Positions 1 to 6,445 of a stretch of 24,190 bases of DNA are shown here, one piece after another. Positions within the stretch are counted from its first letter, which is position 1, and each line of letters starts with the position of its first letter. The translations under genes and the position numbers were made by a program. The notes under the pieces are model-generated. The model saw only the letters and a list, made by a program, of their open reading frames with translations. It had not been told where the DNA came from and made no database searches. This stretch comes from a virus, in the IMG/VR virus record IMGVR_UViG_3300009034_002814, positions 1-24,190 of that record. One strand, given 5' to 3'.

Positions 1-123
1 GAAGCCAGTAAACTGTTTATTGAGTTGTGGCAAGAAAAGAAGTATCGTCGCTGGCTTATAGGTGGCCTCTATAGCTTCAACGTCTTCATTGTTGCTTTGC
101 TTCTTAAACTAATTTTCGGGTAG
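1..123 (+). CDS. C-terminal end of a small membrane protein (5' truncated)
   Basis: An open frame enters the window at base 1 and stops at TAG 121-123, giving the last 40 residues of a protein. The tail has a charged stretch (QEKKYRR) followed by a hydrophobic segment with FIVALLLKLIFG at the very end, so the C-terminus is probably membrane-embedded or membrane-associated. The start lies upstream of the window. No family can be assigned from 40 residues. It is on the same strand as all other genes here, and a T-rich stretch follows it. Confidence 0.5.
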   Translation, partial: EASKLFIELWQEKKYRRWLIGGLYSFNVFIVALLLKLIFG

Positions 124-143
124 TTTCGGTTTCTTCGTTTTTT
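124..143 (+). terminator. T-rich transcription stop after the first gene
   Basis: Immediately after the stop codon the + strand becomes T-rich and ends in six consecutive T (138-143). T-tracts without a strong hairpin are the usual form of archaeal intrinsic terminators. This is a composition-based call only. Confidence 0.3.
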
Positions 144-200
144 GCGAGGATTGAAAAAATGATTTATCCAATGGTTCATCATTGAGAAGTGGTTTGGTGA

Positions 201-575
201 ATGAAGAAACTACTTGTTGCAGTTGCATTAGTCTTTCTTATTTTAGGAATATTTATAGGTATATTGATTTCTCCGTTACGTATTAAGACTGAAACTATTC
301 TGTCTTCTTCTCTAAACAATTATATAATGGAACGAGATAACTACGCTAAACAAATATTAGAAGAATGGAACTTCACTATAACTAATAGACCTTTCACTCC
401 TTCAATTGATATATCCTACAGTAGCCTTAGAGACTTTGGTGCAAAGGCGGCAGCTTATGGAGTAACTACAATCTATAGATGCGTAGATAATGCAGATTTA
501 ATTATTAAGATATACTACTGGTTTGGAGTTGTAAAGTCTAACATACCAATAATTTTGTGTTACCGAGTTTGGTAA
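201..575 (+). CDS. Small membrane-anchored protein of unknown function
   Basis: A 124-residue protein. Residues 1-27 form a Lys-Lys start followed by a long hydrophobic segment (VALVFLILGIFIGILI), a signal anchor or uncleaved signal peptide. The rest (about 30-124) is polar, so it probably lies outside the membrane, with Cys at two places (YRCVD and LCYRVW) near the C-terminus. A purine-rich AGAAGTGG at 185-192 could serve as ribosome binding site for ATG 201. It ends one base before the HTH gene, so the two are probably co-transcribed. I do not recognise the family. Its place just before the terminase genes is where some viruses keep lysis or host-interaction genes, but nothing in the protein proves this. 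Confidence 0.6.
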   Translation: MKKLLVAVALVFLILGIFIGILISPLRIKTETILSSSLNNYIMERDNYAKQILEEWNFTITNRPFTPSIDISYSSLRDFGAKAAAYGVTTIYRCVDNADLIIKIYYWFGVVKSNIPIILCYRVW

Positions 576-576
576 G

Positions 577-927
577 ATGGGTCGTAAAGAGATTAGGCAA
601 AAACATCTTTTACAAGTGATTTTAGATCGGGGCGGAATCCCGTCATCGAAGGAGCTTGCCACCATTTTTAAGGTTTCAGAACGCACCATTCAATATGATT
701 TGGCGGAAATCACGGAAACAATTCCTGATGTGGCGGTTGAGGATATACGTCGCATTTTGATGTTGCGTTTGCGTAAGCGTGTTCCCGAAATGAAAGATCG
801 GGACTTGCTTAAGCTTGCTGAGTTTTTCTTAAGTAAAAAAACCGAAGTTAAAGGCGAAGTTGACGCGACGATTGTAATTAAGGCTTGGGATTTAGGTAAG
901 GTTGATGCCAAAGGAGTTAGAGATTAA
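577..927 (+). CDS. Small HTH DNA-binding protein, probable terminase small subunit
   Basis: A 116-residue basic protein. Residues about 5-50 read as a helix-turn-helix: GGIPSSKELATIFKVSERTI has the spacing of a winged-helix recognition unit (SSKELA - turn - VSERTIQYDL). The second half is helical and charged (RRILMLRLRKRVPEMKDRDLLKLAEFFLSKK), resembling the oligomerisation region of terminase small subunits. The gene overlaps the large terminase directly downstream by about 20 bases. The role is therefore inferred mainly from position: binding viral DNA at the packaging site and loading it on the motor. The alternative is an ordinary transcription regulator of the late operon, since the HTH alone does not distinguish the two. 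Confidence 0.7.
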   Translation: MGRKEIRQKHLLQVILDRGGIPSSKELATIFKVSERTIQYDLAEITETIPDVAVEDIRRILMLRLRKRVPEMKDRDLLKLAEFFLSKKTEVKGEVDATIVIKAWDLGKVDAKGVRD

Positions 928-2140
928 TTATGATCCGCATCCTCATCAAGCGCCGTTTCATATGGATCGCGGTAAAGTTTTTGCGCGTCTGATTAGTGCG
1001 GCTACGGGTGGCGGGAAAACATATGCGGGCGCGTTTGATGCGTCGTTGTGGGCTCTTGAATGTCCAGGGTCGGTGGGTTACGCGTTTGAGCCGACTTATA
1101 AGATGGTGAAGCGAAACCTTATCCCGACTTTAGAGAGGCTTTTAGGTAAGCCGTTGGAAACGTCGCCTTTTGTTGCGAATTACAATAAGACAGATAGCGT
1201 GTTAACGTTTGTTAACGATTCGCAGATGTGGATGATTGGGCTTGATGAGCCCGAAAGCGCTGAGGGCCCGAATGTTGATTGGATTTGGAGTGACGAAACC
1301 CGTCTTATCCGTCATGTTGAGACGGCTTGGCAAGTTTGGATGCGCCGGTTAAGAGGGTCCATACCTAATAAATTTCGTGTCGGCATCTGGTTAACAACCA
1401 CGCCAAACGAGCCGGGAAGTTTCATTCATAAACTGTTTGAAGACCCCCGCACAAAACTGGAAGACTCTGAAGTTTATCGTTGGAGCATCGACGACAACCC
1501 ATATTTAACTGAAAGTTACCGCCAAAAAGTGAAGGAATCACTTACTGGCGGATTATATGATCGGTTTGTGTTAGGGCGCTTCGCCGCGGTTGCGCGTGGC
1601 AGTTTTGAATTTGATTATAACGAACATGTTGTCGATTTAGTTCCGCCGGAGCGCATCAAAAAAATTGTTTACGGTGTTGATTTCGGCTGGAGCGCGCCTT
1701 CAGTTATTTTGGCAATTGGCTTCGACGATGATGGGCGCGCTTACGTGCTTGACGAGTTTTATCAGACTCGCATAAGCGATGAAACTTTAGTTGCTGAAGC
1801 CTTGGAAATGAAGGGCCGTTATGGTGAAGGCGAATTTATTTGTGATCCTTCGGAACCGCAGACCATTGATAAAATGGTTAAAGCGGGATTGAATGCGAAG
1901 GGCAACAAGAGTAAACGTGATGATGGGATTCGCGAGGTTGGGGGGCGCCTCAAAAAAGCGGGTGACGGACGTTACCGCTTGCTGATTCACAGTCGTTGCG
2001 TCAACTTGATTGCGGAAATGCAAGTTTACGATGCTAAAAAGAAAGAAAACGACCATGGCGTTGATTGTTTGCGTTATGGCTTGTGCGAAGGAGTTCCTGG
2101 GGAGATTCAGGTTTTAACGGGAAAAAGAAGGTATTGGTAA
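905..2140 (+). CDS. terL: Terminase large subunit (packaging ATPase-nuclease)
   Basis: A 411-residue large terminase, the motor that pumps and cuts viral DNA at the portal. The N-terminal ATPase has Walker A AATGGGKT (residues 32-39) and Walker B WIWSDE (126-131, with catalytic Glu), followed by a coupling-type LTTTPNE segment. From about residue 250 the RNase H-like nuclease begins with YGVDFGW (first metal-binding Asp), continues with ICDPSEP (second acidic site) and ends with NDHGVDCLRYG (third). All acidic positions expected for the family are present, so the protein looks intact, and length is normal. I chose ATG 905; an in-frame TTG at 902 would add one residue. The start lies inside the end of the HTH gene, a translational coupling typical of terS-terL pairs. 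The zinc-ribbon gene follows with no gap. Confidence 0.95.
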   Translation: MPKELEINYDPHPHQAPFHMDRGKVFARLISAATGGGKTYAGAFDASLWALECPGSVGYAFEPTYKMVKRNLIPTLERLLGKPLETSPFVANYNKTDSVLTFVNDSQMWMIGLDEPESAEGPNVDWIWSDETRLIRHVETAWQVWMRRLRGSIPNKFRVGIWLTTTPNEPGSFIHKLFEDPRTKLEDSEVYRWSIDDNPYLTESYRQKVKESLTGGLYDRFVLGRFAAVARGSFEFDYNEHVVDLVPPERIKKIVYGVDFGWSAPSVILAIGFDDDGRAYVLDEFYQTRISDETLVAEALEMKGRYGEGEFICDPSEPQTIDKMVKAGLNAKGNKSKRDDGIREVGGRLKKAGDGRYRLLIHSRCVNLIAEMQVYDAKKKENDHGVDCLRYGLCEGVPGEIQVLTGKRRYW

Positions 2141-2326
2141 ATGAGTGACGCCCGTTGGATATGTTGCCCAAAATGTAATTCACCCATCGGCATAATTAGA
2201 CTTGGCTCCGTCGGTGTTGAGGACGTTAAAGACTCTAGTTTGTTTCTGTGTCAATGTTGCAACAGCACGTTCCGCGTGAAAGGCGGAGAAACTATTCTTG
2301 AAGGACTGAGGAGCAAAGGAAAATGA
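2141..2326 (+). CDS. Zinc-ribbon microprotein 1
   Basis: A 61-residue protein with two Cys pairs, CPKC near residue 9 and CQCC near residue 37, separated by a short strand-rich linker. This is a classic zinc-ribbon arrangement able to hold one structural Zn. The ATG follows the terminase stop codon directly, and its own stop overlaps the next start (ATGA at 2323), so translation is coupled on both sides. Zinc ribbons of this size bind nucleic acid or protein partners. The specific role is unknown. It is one of several such proteins spread through this operon. Confidence 0.75.
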   Translation: MSDARWICCPKCNSPIGIIRLGSVGVEDVKDSSLFLCQCCNSTFRVKGGETILEGLRSKGK

Positions 2327-2532
2327 AATTTGTTAAACAACATATATCCTTGATAGAGCGATTAAGATGGCTTCTTCATGGAATTGAATGGTTACCACTA
2401 ACATACATTCCATGCCACGATTATGACACGAAAAAATGGAGAATGGAAAGAATTACTTTTCAAGAACGGTTTGACTGTTTTCTCGCTGGGTTAGAAACAA
2501 GCATCATTGGATATGTTTACGGAACGGAGTAA
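2323..2532 (+). CDS. Small protein of unknown function
   Basis: A 69-residue protein whose start overlaps the preceding stop as ATGA. It is rich in aromatic residues (IEWLPLTYIPCHDYDTKKW) and has one lone Cys-His (PCHDYD) and one further Cys, which is not enough to claim a zinc site. Continuous overlap with neighbours on both sides supports that it is translated. No family is recognised. Confidence 0.6.
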   Translation: MKFVKQHISLIERLRWLLHGIEWLPLTYIPCHDYDTKKWRMERITFQERFDCFLAGLETSIIGYVYGTE

Positions 2533-2533
2533 A

Positions 2534-2707
2534 ATGAGAGAAGTCCAAGCTAGTTGTCCGCAGTGCCATCAAGAGTATGCCCATTTTGAACCAGACGAAT
2601 ATGATTTAACGAGTGGTACTTGGATTTCGGTTAAACAATGTTGTCCCCACTGTGGCTACCCCGATGTAATTACCGATTGCCATGAGTGGATGTTTGACCA
2701 TTATTGA
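2534..2707 (+). CDS. Zinc-ribbon microprotein 2
   Basis: A 57-residue protein beginning MREVQASCPQCHQEY. Two Cys pairs, CPQC (about residues 8-11) and CPHC (about 38-41), flank an acidic strand region (YAHFEPDEYDL), giving a zinc-ribbon fold; extra CC, Cys-His and HY near the end may add ligands. ATG 2534 is preferred over an upstream in-frame TTG (2507) because a GGAG motif at 2527-2530 sits at the right distance and it starts just after the previous stop. Function unknown; probably a small adaptor or regulator of the virus. Confidence 0.7.
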   Translation: MREVQASCPQCHQEYAHFEPDEYDLTSGTWISVKQCCPHCGYPDVITDCHEWMFDHY

Positions 2708-2832
2708 AGTGTCCTAATTGTGGGTTGCTTATTCTTGAGAGCGCTTGTGCGTCTTGTCGCGGAAAAATTAGTTTTTATAAATGTACTCGTTGCGGAACTA
2801 AGGTTCCGAATCCAGATTATGTAGGTAGATAA
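2704..2832 (+). CDS. Zinc-ribbon microprotein 3 (42 residues, TTG start)
   Basis: A short frame beginning with TTG 2704, overlapping the preceding TGA, and ending at TAA 2832, one base before the next ATG. The 42-residue product reads MKCPNCGLLILESACASC at its start and has a third pair, CTRC, near residue 30: three CxxC knuckles in 42 residues. This density of paired Cys and the perfect fit between its neighbours argue strongly that it is real although very short. The pattern resembles double zinc-ribbon proteins. Function unknown. Confidence 0.65.
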   Translation: MKCPNCGLLILESACASCRGKISFYKCTRCGTKVPNPDYVGR

Positions 2833-2833
2833 A

Positions 2834-3145
2834 ATGCGAAAATTCAAGTATGCACCATCTGCTATTCCGCTTTTAACCGAAGAACAGTGGGAATTTCTAG
2901 AGATAGAAATGGATAAACCGATGACCGAAAAAGAAAAAGAAATGTGGAAAAAAGCAGAAGATGTCTATGAGACGATAAACGCAAATAGTAGGTGCGTTGT
3001 TTCCTTAAATGTTGATGTTCGCCGAGCCATTTTCTTGCTTAAAATTCTGCGCTACACATGTTTCTTTTGGTTTCCCTTTCGAAAACAAGTTCTCAAATGG
3101 CTAAGAAATAACCTTCCCCGTTTTGTCAAAGTAAAAGTGATATAG
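2834..3145 (+). CDS. Small protein of unknown function with C-terminal hydrophobic-basic segment
   Basis: A 103-residue protein. The first 55 residues are acidic and helical (LTEEQWEFLEIEMDKPMTEKEKEMWKK is the helical core). Residues about 62-85 are hydrophobic and aromatic (RRAIFLLKILRYTCFFWFPF), then strongly basic. It might be peripheral to the membrane, or bind the portal or nucleic acid; I do not recognise it. The start follows the zinc-ribbon gene by one base and the portal gene starts three bases after its stop. Confidence 0.6.
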   Translation: MRKFKYAPSAIPLLTEEQWEFLEIEMDKPMTEKEKEMWKKAEDVYETINANSRCVVSLNVDVRRAIFLLKILRYTCFFWFPFRKQVLKWLRNNLPRFVKVKVI

Positions 3146-3148
3146 AAA

Positions 3149-4423
3149 ATGCCGTTCAAGTTGAAGCGTAAGTTTCCATTCATTGAATATCGAGTGGCGC
3201 AACTCAAAAGCATAATCGCTGAATCGGGTAAACTTCTTTGGGGTGGCGAACCAACTTTTGAGCCTAAAAACGTGGACACTTATTATAAGTATTTTGAAAA
3301 CGACGGCACGGTTCAACGTAGCATCACGGATTTGGCGGAGCAAGCTTGGGGACAAGGGTTCTTCACTACGGTTGACGAAGATCAGAAAGCTAAAGATTTA
3401 TGCGACGAGTTCTGTCAAAAAATGAATTTAGATGCTTTGTTGCCTAACATTGCGAAGAACATGTTGATTGCGGGGTTTCTTCCCGTAGAAACCAAAATCA
3501 ACGCGTTGCCGAGTAAATGCGTGTTAAAGATTGTACATCCTAAAACAATTTCAAACATTATTTTAGATCCGAAAACAGCGGAAATCAATTTCATTCACCA
3601 AAAAGGCAGAAAACTAAGTTTGCGACCCATCAAAATTTTAGAAAGAGACTTATCATGGTTCGTTTACAACAAAATTGGCAATGATCCGAGGGGAAGTAGC
3701 CTTTTAAAAGGCATCGTTGCCATTCTCGGTTACCAATCAAACGCAATTAAAAACATGGATAAAATCTTAGCGCGCCACGCTAGTCCGTTAGGCATTTGGA
3801 AAAGCAAACGGGCGATAGATGCCATAAGGAAAGTGGTTACGGAAGCTGAGGCGGGAGAAGACCTTTTCCTCGGCAACCTCACAGACGAAGAAATCAAAGA
3901 TTTAGTTCAGTTCATTCAGCTTGATCCACGCGCTCGTTTCTGGGAATACAACGAATATTTGGATCGCAAAATCTACGAAAACTTAGGCGCCCCCTCTCTT
4001 GGGTATTGGCGTAACGCAACGGAAGCGTCAGCAAACAAACTTGATGATATTGTGTTGCGGAACATTTACGCTCTTCAACGCAACGTTAAGCGGATTGTTG
4101 AAGCTAAATGGTTTGCGCCTCTCTGCGAAAAAAATAACTGTACGGAAGTTCCGAAGCTTGAAGCGGGCCTCGAAAAAACAGGCGTAGAAGAATTAGACAT
4201 TAGCACTTTCATAACGAAAGGACTAGAAATAGGCTATATCTCTCTAACCCAGTTCACGAAGTTGTTGCAACAAATGGGTCTCCGGATTGAGGAGGAAGAA
4301 GAAGGCGAAGTTTCTGGCGCAGCCCAACCGCCTGAAGAAACTCCAGAAGAGGGCGAAGAAGAGGAGACATTGAAAGCTGAGAAACTAAAGCTTTACAGGA
4401 AAATGTTGGAGAAACTAGGATGA
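3149..4423 (+). CDS. Portal protein
   Basis: A 424-residue protein matching phage portal proteins in length, order and motifs. The portal forms the dodecameric ring at the capsid vertex through which DNA is packaged by the terminase. Visible hallmarks are the N-terminal wing region with YYKYFENDGTVQRSITDLAE (about 48-67), the beta-rich segment around KIVHPKTISNIILD, the conserved NDPRGSSLLKGI motif (about 181-192) leading into the long stem and clip helices, and NLGAPSLGYW about residue 280. The C-terminus (about 380-412) is a Glu-rich low-complexity tail (EEEEEGEVSG, EETPEEGEEEE), followed by a short basic helix. It lies a few genes downstream of terL as usual and overlaps the next gene by four bases (ATGA). 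Confidence 0.92.
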   Translation: MPFKLKRKFPFIEYRVAQLKSIIAESGKLLWGGEPTFEPKNVDTYYKYFENDGTVQRSITDLAEQAWGQGFFTTVDEDQKAKDLCDEFCQKMNLDALLPNIAKNMLIAGFLPVETKINALPSKCVLKIVHPKTISNIILDPKTAEINFIHQKGRKLSLRPIKILERDLSWFVYNKIGNDPRGSSLLKGIVAILGYQSNAIKNMDKILARHASPLGIWKSKRAIDAIRKVVTEAEAGEDLFLGNLTDEEIKDLVQFIQLDPRARFWEYNEYLDRKIYENLGAPSLGYWRNATEASANKLDDIVLRNIYALQRNVKRIVEAKWFAPLCEKNNCTEVPKLEAGLEKTGVEELDISTFITKGLEIGYISLTQFTKLLQQMGLRIEEEEEGEVSGAAQPPEETPEEGEEEETLKAEKLKLYRKMLEKLG

Positions 4424-4755
4424 TAAAAAAGAAACATTTAATGTTTTACACCGACGAAAAATGCACGGTGCCAACGGAAGATTTCGGTTTCGGTCGCTTA
4501 AAAGGCGGCGACAAGAAAACCCGTGTTTTTTATGTTCGAAACGAAAGTTACGGCGACCTTGAGGACATAACGGTAAAATTAAATCCTAGCCTAAAACCGG
4601 ACGTTCATTATAAGTTGCTTTCGTCAAAGAAAATTAAACGCCTCGCATTAAACGATGTATTTCAAGTTGTGTTGGAAGTCGCAGTTGCCGAGGGGCTCCC
4701 CGCTGGCAAATATCCAGCTCAAGTGTCATTTAAGTTTTGGTTAACAAAAGAATAA
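4420..4755 (+). CDS. Small beta-sandwich protein, possible virion or neck accessory
   Basis: A 111-residue protein starting inside the portal stop (ATGA). The sequence alternates strand and turn in an Ig-like pattern: YTDEKCTVPTEDFGFG, then TRVFYVRNESYGDLEDI, then VFQVVLEVAVAEGLPAGKY and AQVSFKFWL. The arrangement recalls NEW3/ASH-type Ig folds, where 'variable polar - YVRNES - DI-V-L' marks the B-C strands. No catalytic motif is present. Following the portal it may be a decoration or adaptor protein; this is inference from position and fold only. Confidence 0.65.
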   Translation: MIKKKHLMFYTDEKCTVPTEDFGFGRLKGGDKKTRVFYVRNESYGDLEDITVKLNPSLKPDVHYKLLSSKKIKRLALNDVFQVVLEVAVAEGLPAGKYPAQVSFKFWLTKE

Positions 4756-4774
4756 AAGGCAGTCGGCATGTAAG

Positions 4775-6130
4775 ATGGCTTGGCTTTCTGGTTGGCGCAA
4801 ACGAGTTAAAATCACCGTTGATTCAGGTGATGTCGACAGCAACTTGGCATGGTTTCCCGTTCTCATTTACCTCAGCGCCTTATCGGGCTTAAACAGTAAG
4901 GACGTAAGCTTCGTTTTCGACGAGCTTGGAAGCAACTATAAGAGGGTTGCCGTAACCAAAAGTGATGGTATAACAGAGCTTTATGTTGAAGTTGAAAAAT
5001 GGGATGTCACTAATGAGAAAGCTTGGCTATGGGTGAGCCGAGACGGATGGACAATAGCCAGTGGCTCTGATACCGATCTATATCTTTATTACGATAACAC
5101 GCATGCAGACAATAACGCTTACGTTGGCGACCCGAATAGCGCACCAGCAGAAAAAGTTTGGGATAGCTATTTCAAGCTTGTAACTCACATGAGAGACGAC
5201 CCTGACACAAGCCACGTCCGAGATAGCACAGACCAAAATAATGATGGAACAAAGAAGGGAGCAAATGAACCACAAGTTACAACCGACGGTCAGATAGATG
5301 ATGCACAAGACTTCGACGGCACAAATGATTACGTGAGAATTAATGATGACCCGTCTCTACACTTTGGCACCAGCACGGACTTCACAGTTGAATACTGGTT
5401 TAAACCCGTAACGGGCGCAAGTGGAAAAATAGTCTTCGGTTCCTATGGTGGAGTTGGAAAGGGGGAATATCAGAATTATTATCTCAACGACAAAATCCGC
5501 TATAAGTTGGTGGACAAAGATGCGAACCTAGTGCAATTCTACTCGGATGCTATCCTACCTGTTGGTAGTTTCTATCATATCACGATGGTTTCAGATAGAG
5601 ACGGTAATGGGTCAATATATATTAACAGTGTCTTTAATAAGAGTGCCAGCATTGCAGCATTAGGCGATGTAACCACGGATACGGTCTGGGATATTGGGCA
5701 GTTATCGGCTCTTTACTTTAAGGGCATGGTAGACGAACTTCGTATATCTGATACTGCTCGTTTAGGTGCTTGGGTTAAAGCTTGCTACGAAACCCAAAGA
5801 GACCATCTGCTCACATACGGAAGCGAAGAAACCGCAATAGTGGGCGTTGGCGGACGCCTTTTAGACCGAAAAATCATTAGGTTGGAACGTCGTAAACCCC
5901 GAACACAACACGTGAACATTGTTGTTGACGTTCGCAGGCAGACGCAACAAACTGTTCCAATAGAAATGTTGGTTCGCCGAAAAATAGAACAATTAATGGA
6001 AACTTCTATTTCGGTTCGGAGACAAACGAGCCAAACTGTTCTTGTTGAAACAACTATCCCACTTAGTGCCGACGAATTTTTTGGGTTGGCGATACAGTTG
6101 TTGCTTCTTGAAACACTCGATAATGATTGA
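4775..6130 (+). CDS. DUF2341 / LamG-domain surface protein with C-terminal RR repeats
   Basis: A 451-residue protein. Residues about 1-130 resemble DUF2341 (WLSGWRKRVKITVDSG, the WLWVS and LYLYYDN strands, then NSAPAEKVWD). Residues about 155-340 form a LamG/concanavalin A-like jelly roll with the signatures DDAQDFDGTNDYVRI, FTVEYWFKP, YHITMVSD and KGMVDELRISD. Residues 372-428 carry four tandem 14-15-residue units each beginning RR. The end is hydrophobic (FFGLAIQLLLLETL). DUF2341 and LamG domains bind glycans or mediate adhesion in archaeal and phage surface proteins. No signal peptide is seen, which fits an intracellularly assembled virion protein. Its place among head genes, not tail genes, is odd; a capsid fibre is possible. 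Confidence 0.8.
   Translation: MAWLSGWRKRVKITVDSGDVDSNLAWFPVLIYLSALSGLNSKDVSFVFDELGSNYKRVAVTKSDGITELYVEVEKWDVTNEKAWLWVSRDGWTIASGSDTDLYLYYDNTHADNNAYVGDPNSAPAEKVWDSYFKLVTHMRDDPDTSHVRDSTDQNNDGTKKGANEPQVTTDGQIDDAQDFDGTNDYVRINDDPSLHFGTSTDFTVEYWFKPVTGASGKIVFGSYGGVGKGEYQNYYLNDKIRYKLVDKDANLVQFYSDAILPVGSFYHITMVSDRDGNGSIYINSVFNKSASIAALGDVTTDTVWDIGQLSALYFKGMVDELRISDTARLGAWVKACYETQRDHLLTYGSEETAIVGVGGRLLDRKIIRLERRKPRTQHVNIVVDVRRQTQQTVPIEMLVRRKIEQLMETSISVRRQTSQTVLVETTIPLSADEFFGLAIQLLLLETLDND
5888..6058 (+). repeat. Four tandem 14-15-residue RR repeats inside the LamG protein
   Basis: The coding sequence contains four consecutive units: RRKPRTQHVNIVVDV, RRQTQQTVPIEMLV, RRKIEQLMETSISV and RRQTSQTVLVETTI (residues 372-386, 387-400, 401-414, 415-428). 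Units 2 and 4 are most alike. Each has a basic start and a following alternating-hydrophobic strand, suggesting a stacked beta-structure or a basic binding stalk. Confidence 0.75.
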
Positions 6131-6144
6131 GAAAGAGAGTAACA

Positions 6145-6321
6145 ATGCCCGTCATGGATCCGTATAAAAAAGCGCTTGCTCAACAAAGTAAAATCCGCCA
6201 TTTTCGTTTGTGCCGTAAATGTCGCAAAAAATTTCGGAAACTAAATAAATGTCCGAGATGTGGCTCACGCAACTTTCGTGAAGTTCATCATGACGCGCTT
6301 CAGAAAAGGAGACGCGCTTGA
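6145..6321 (+). CDS. Basic zinc-ribbon microprotein 4
   Basis: A 58-residue, strongly basic protein with CRKC (about residues 24-27) and CPRC (about 38-41), ending in a Lys/Arg tail (QKRRRA). The fold is a single zinc ribbon like those of ribosomal or RNA-polymerase accessory proteins, so nucleic acid binding is likely. I chose ATG 6145, preceded by the purine-rich GAGAAAGAGAG (6128-6138); a TTG at 6127 would add six residues and overlap the previous gene. It overlaps the next small gene's start by a base or is adjacent to it. Confidence 0.7.
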   Translation: MPVMDPYKKALAQQSKIRHFRLCRKCRKKFRKLNKCPRCGSRNFREVHHDALQKRRRA

Positions 6322-6444
6322 ATGTTAAGCGTGCTTAAAGAATTGAATCGTTTGGTTTGCGTTAAGTGTGGCGAAGAACGTTATGATGTTTGCCGAGAAT
6401 GTCAGATTCATAAATTAATAAACAAAATTGTAGAGGAAATATGA
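6322..6444 (+). CDS. Zinc-ribbon microprotein 5 (40 residues)
   Basis: A 40-residue frame from ATG 6322, directly after the preceding stop, to TGA 6444, one base before the protease ATG. It encodes two CxxC pairs, CVKC (13-16) and CREC (24-27), between two short helices. The tight fit between its neighbours and the paired Cys support translation. It is short enough to be missed by ordinary gene callers. Function unknown. Confidence 0.6.
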   Translation: MLSVLKELNRLVCVKCGEERYDVCRECQIHKLINKIVEEI

Positions 6445-6445
6445 A

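Noticed and set aside
5785-6201. 138-residue open frame on the - strand over the RR repeats
   Set aside because: The + strand frame has a LamG domain and ordered repeats, so the antisense frame is a reflection of the repeat.
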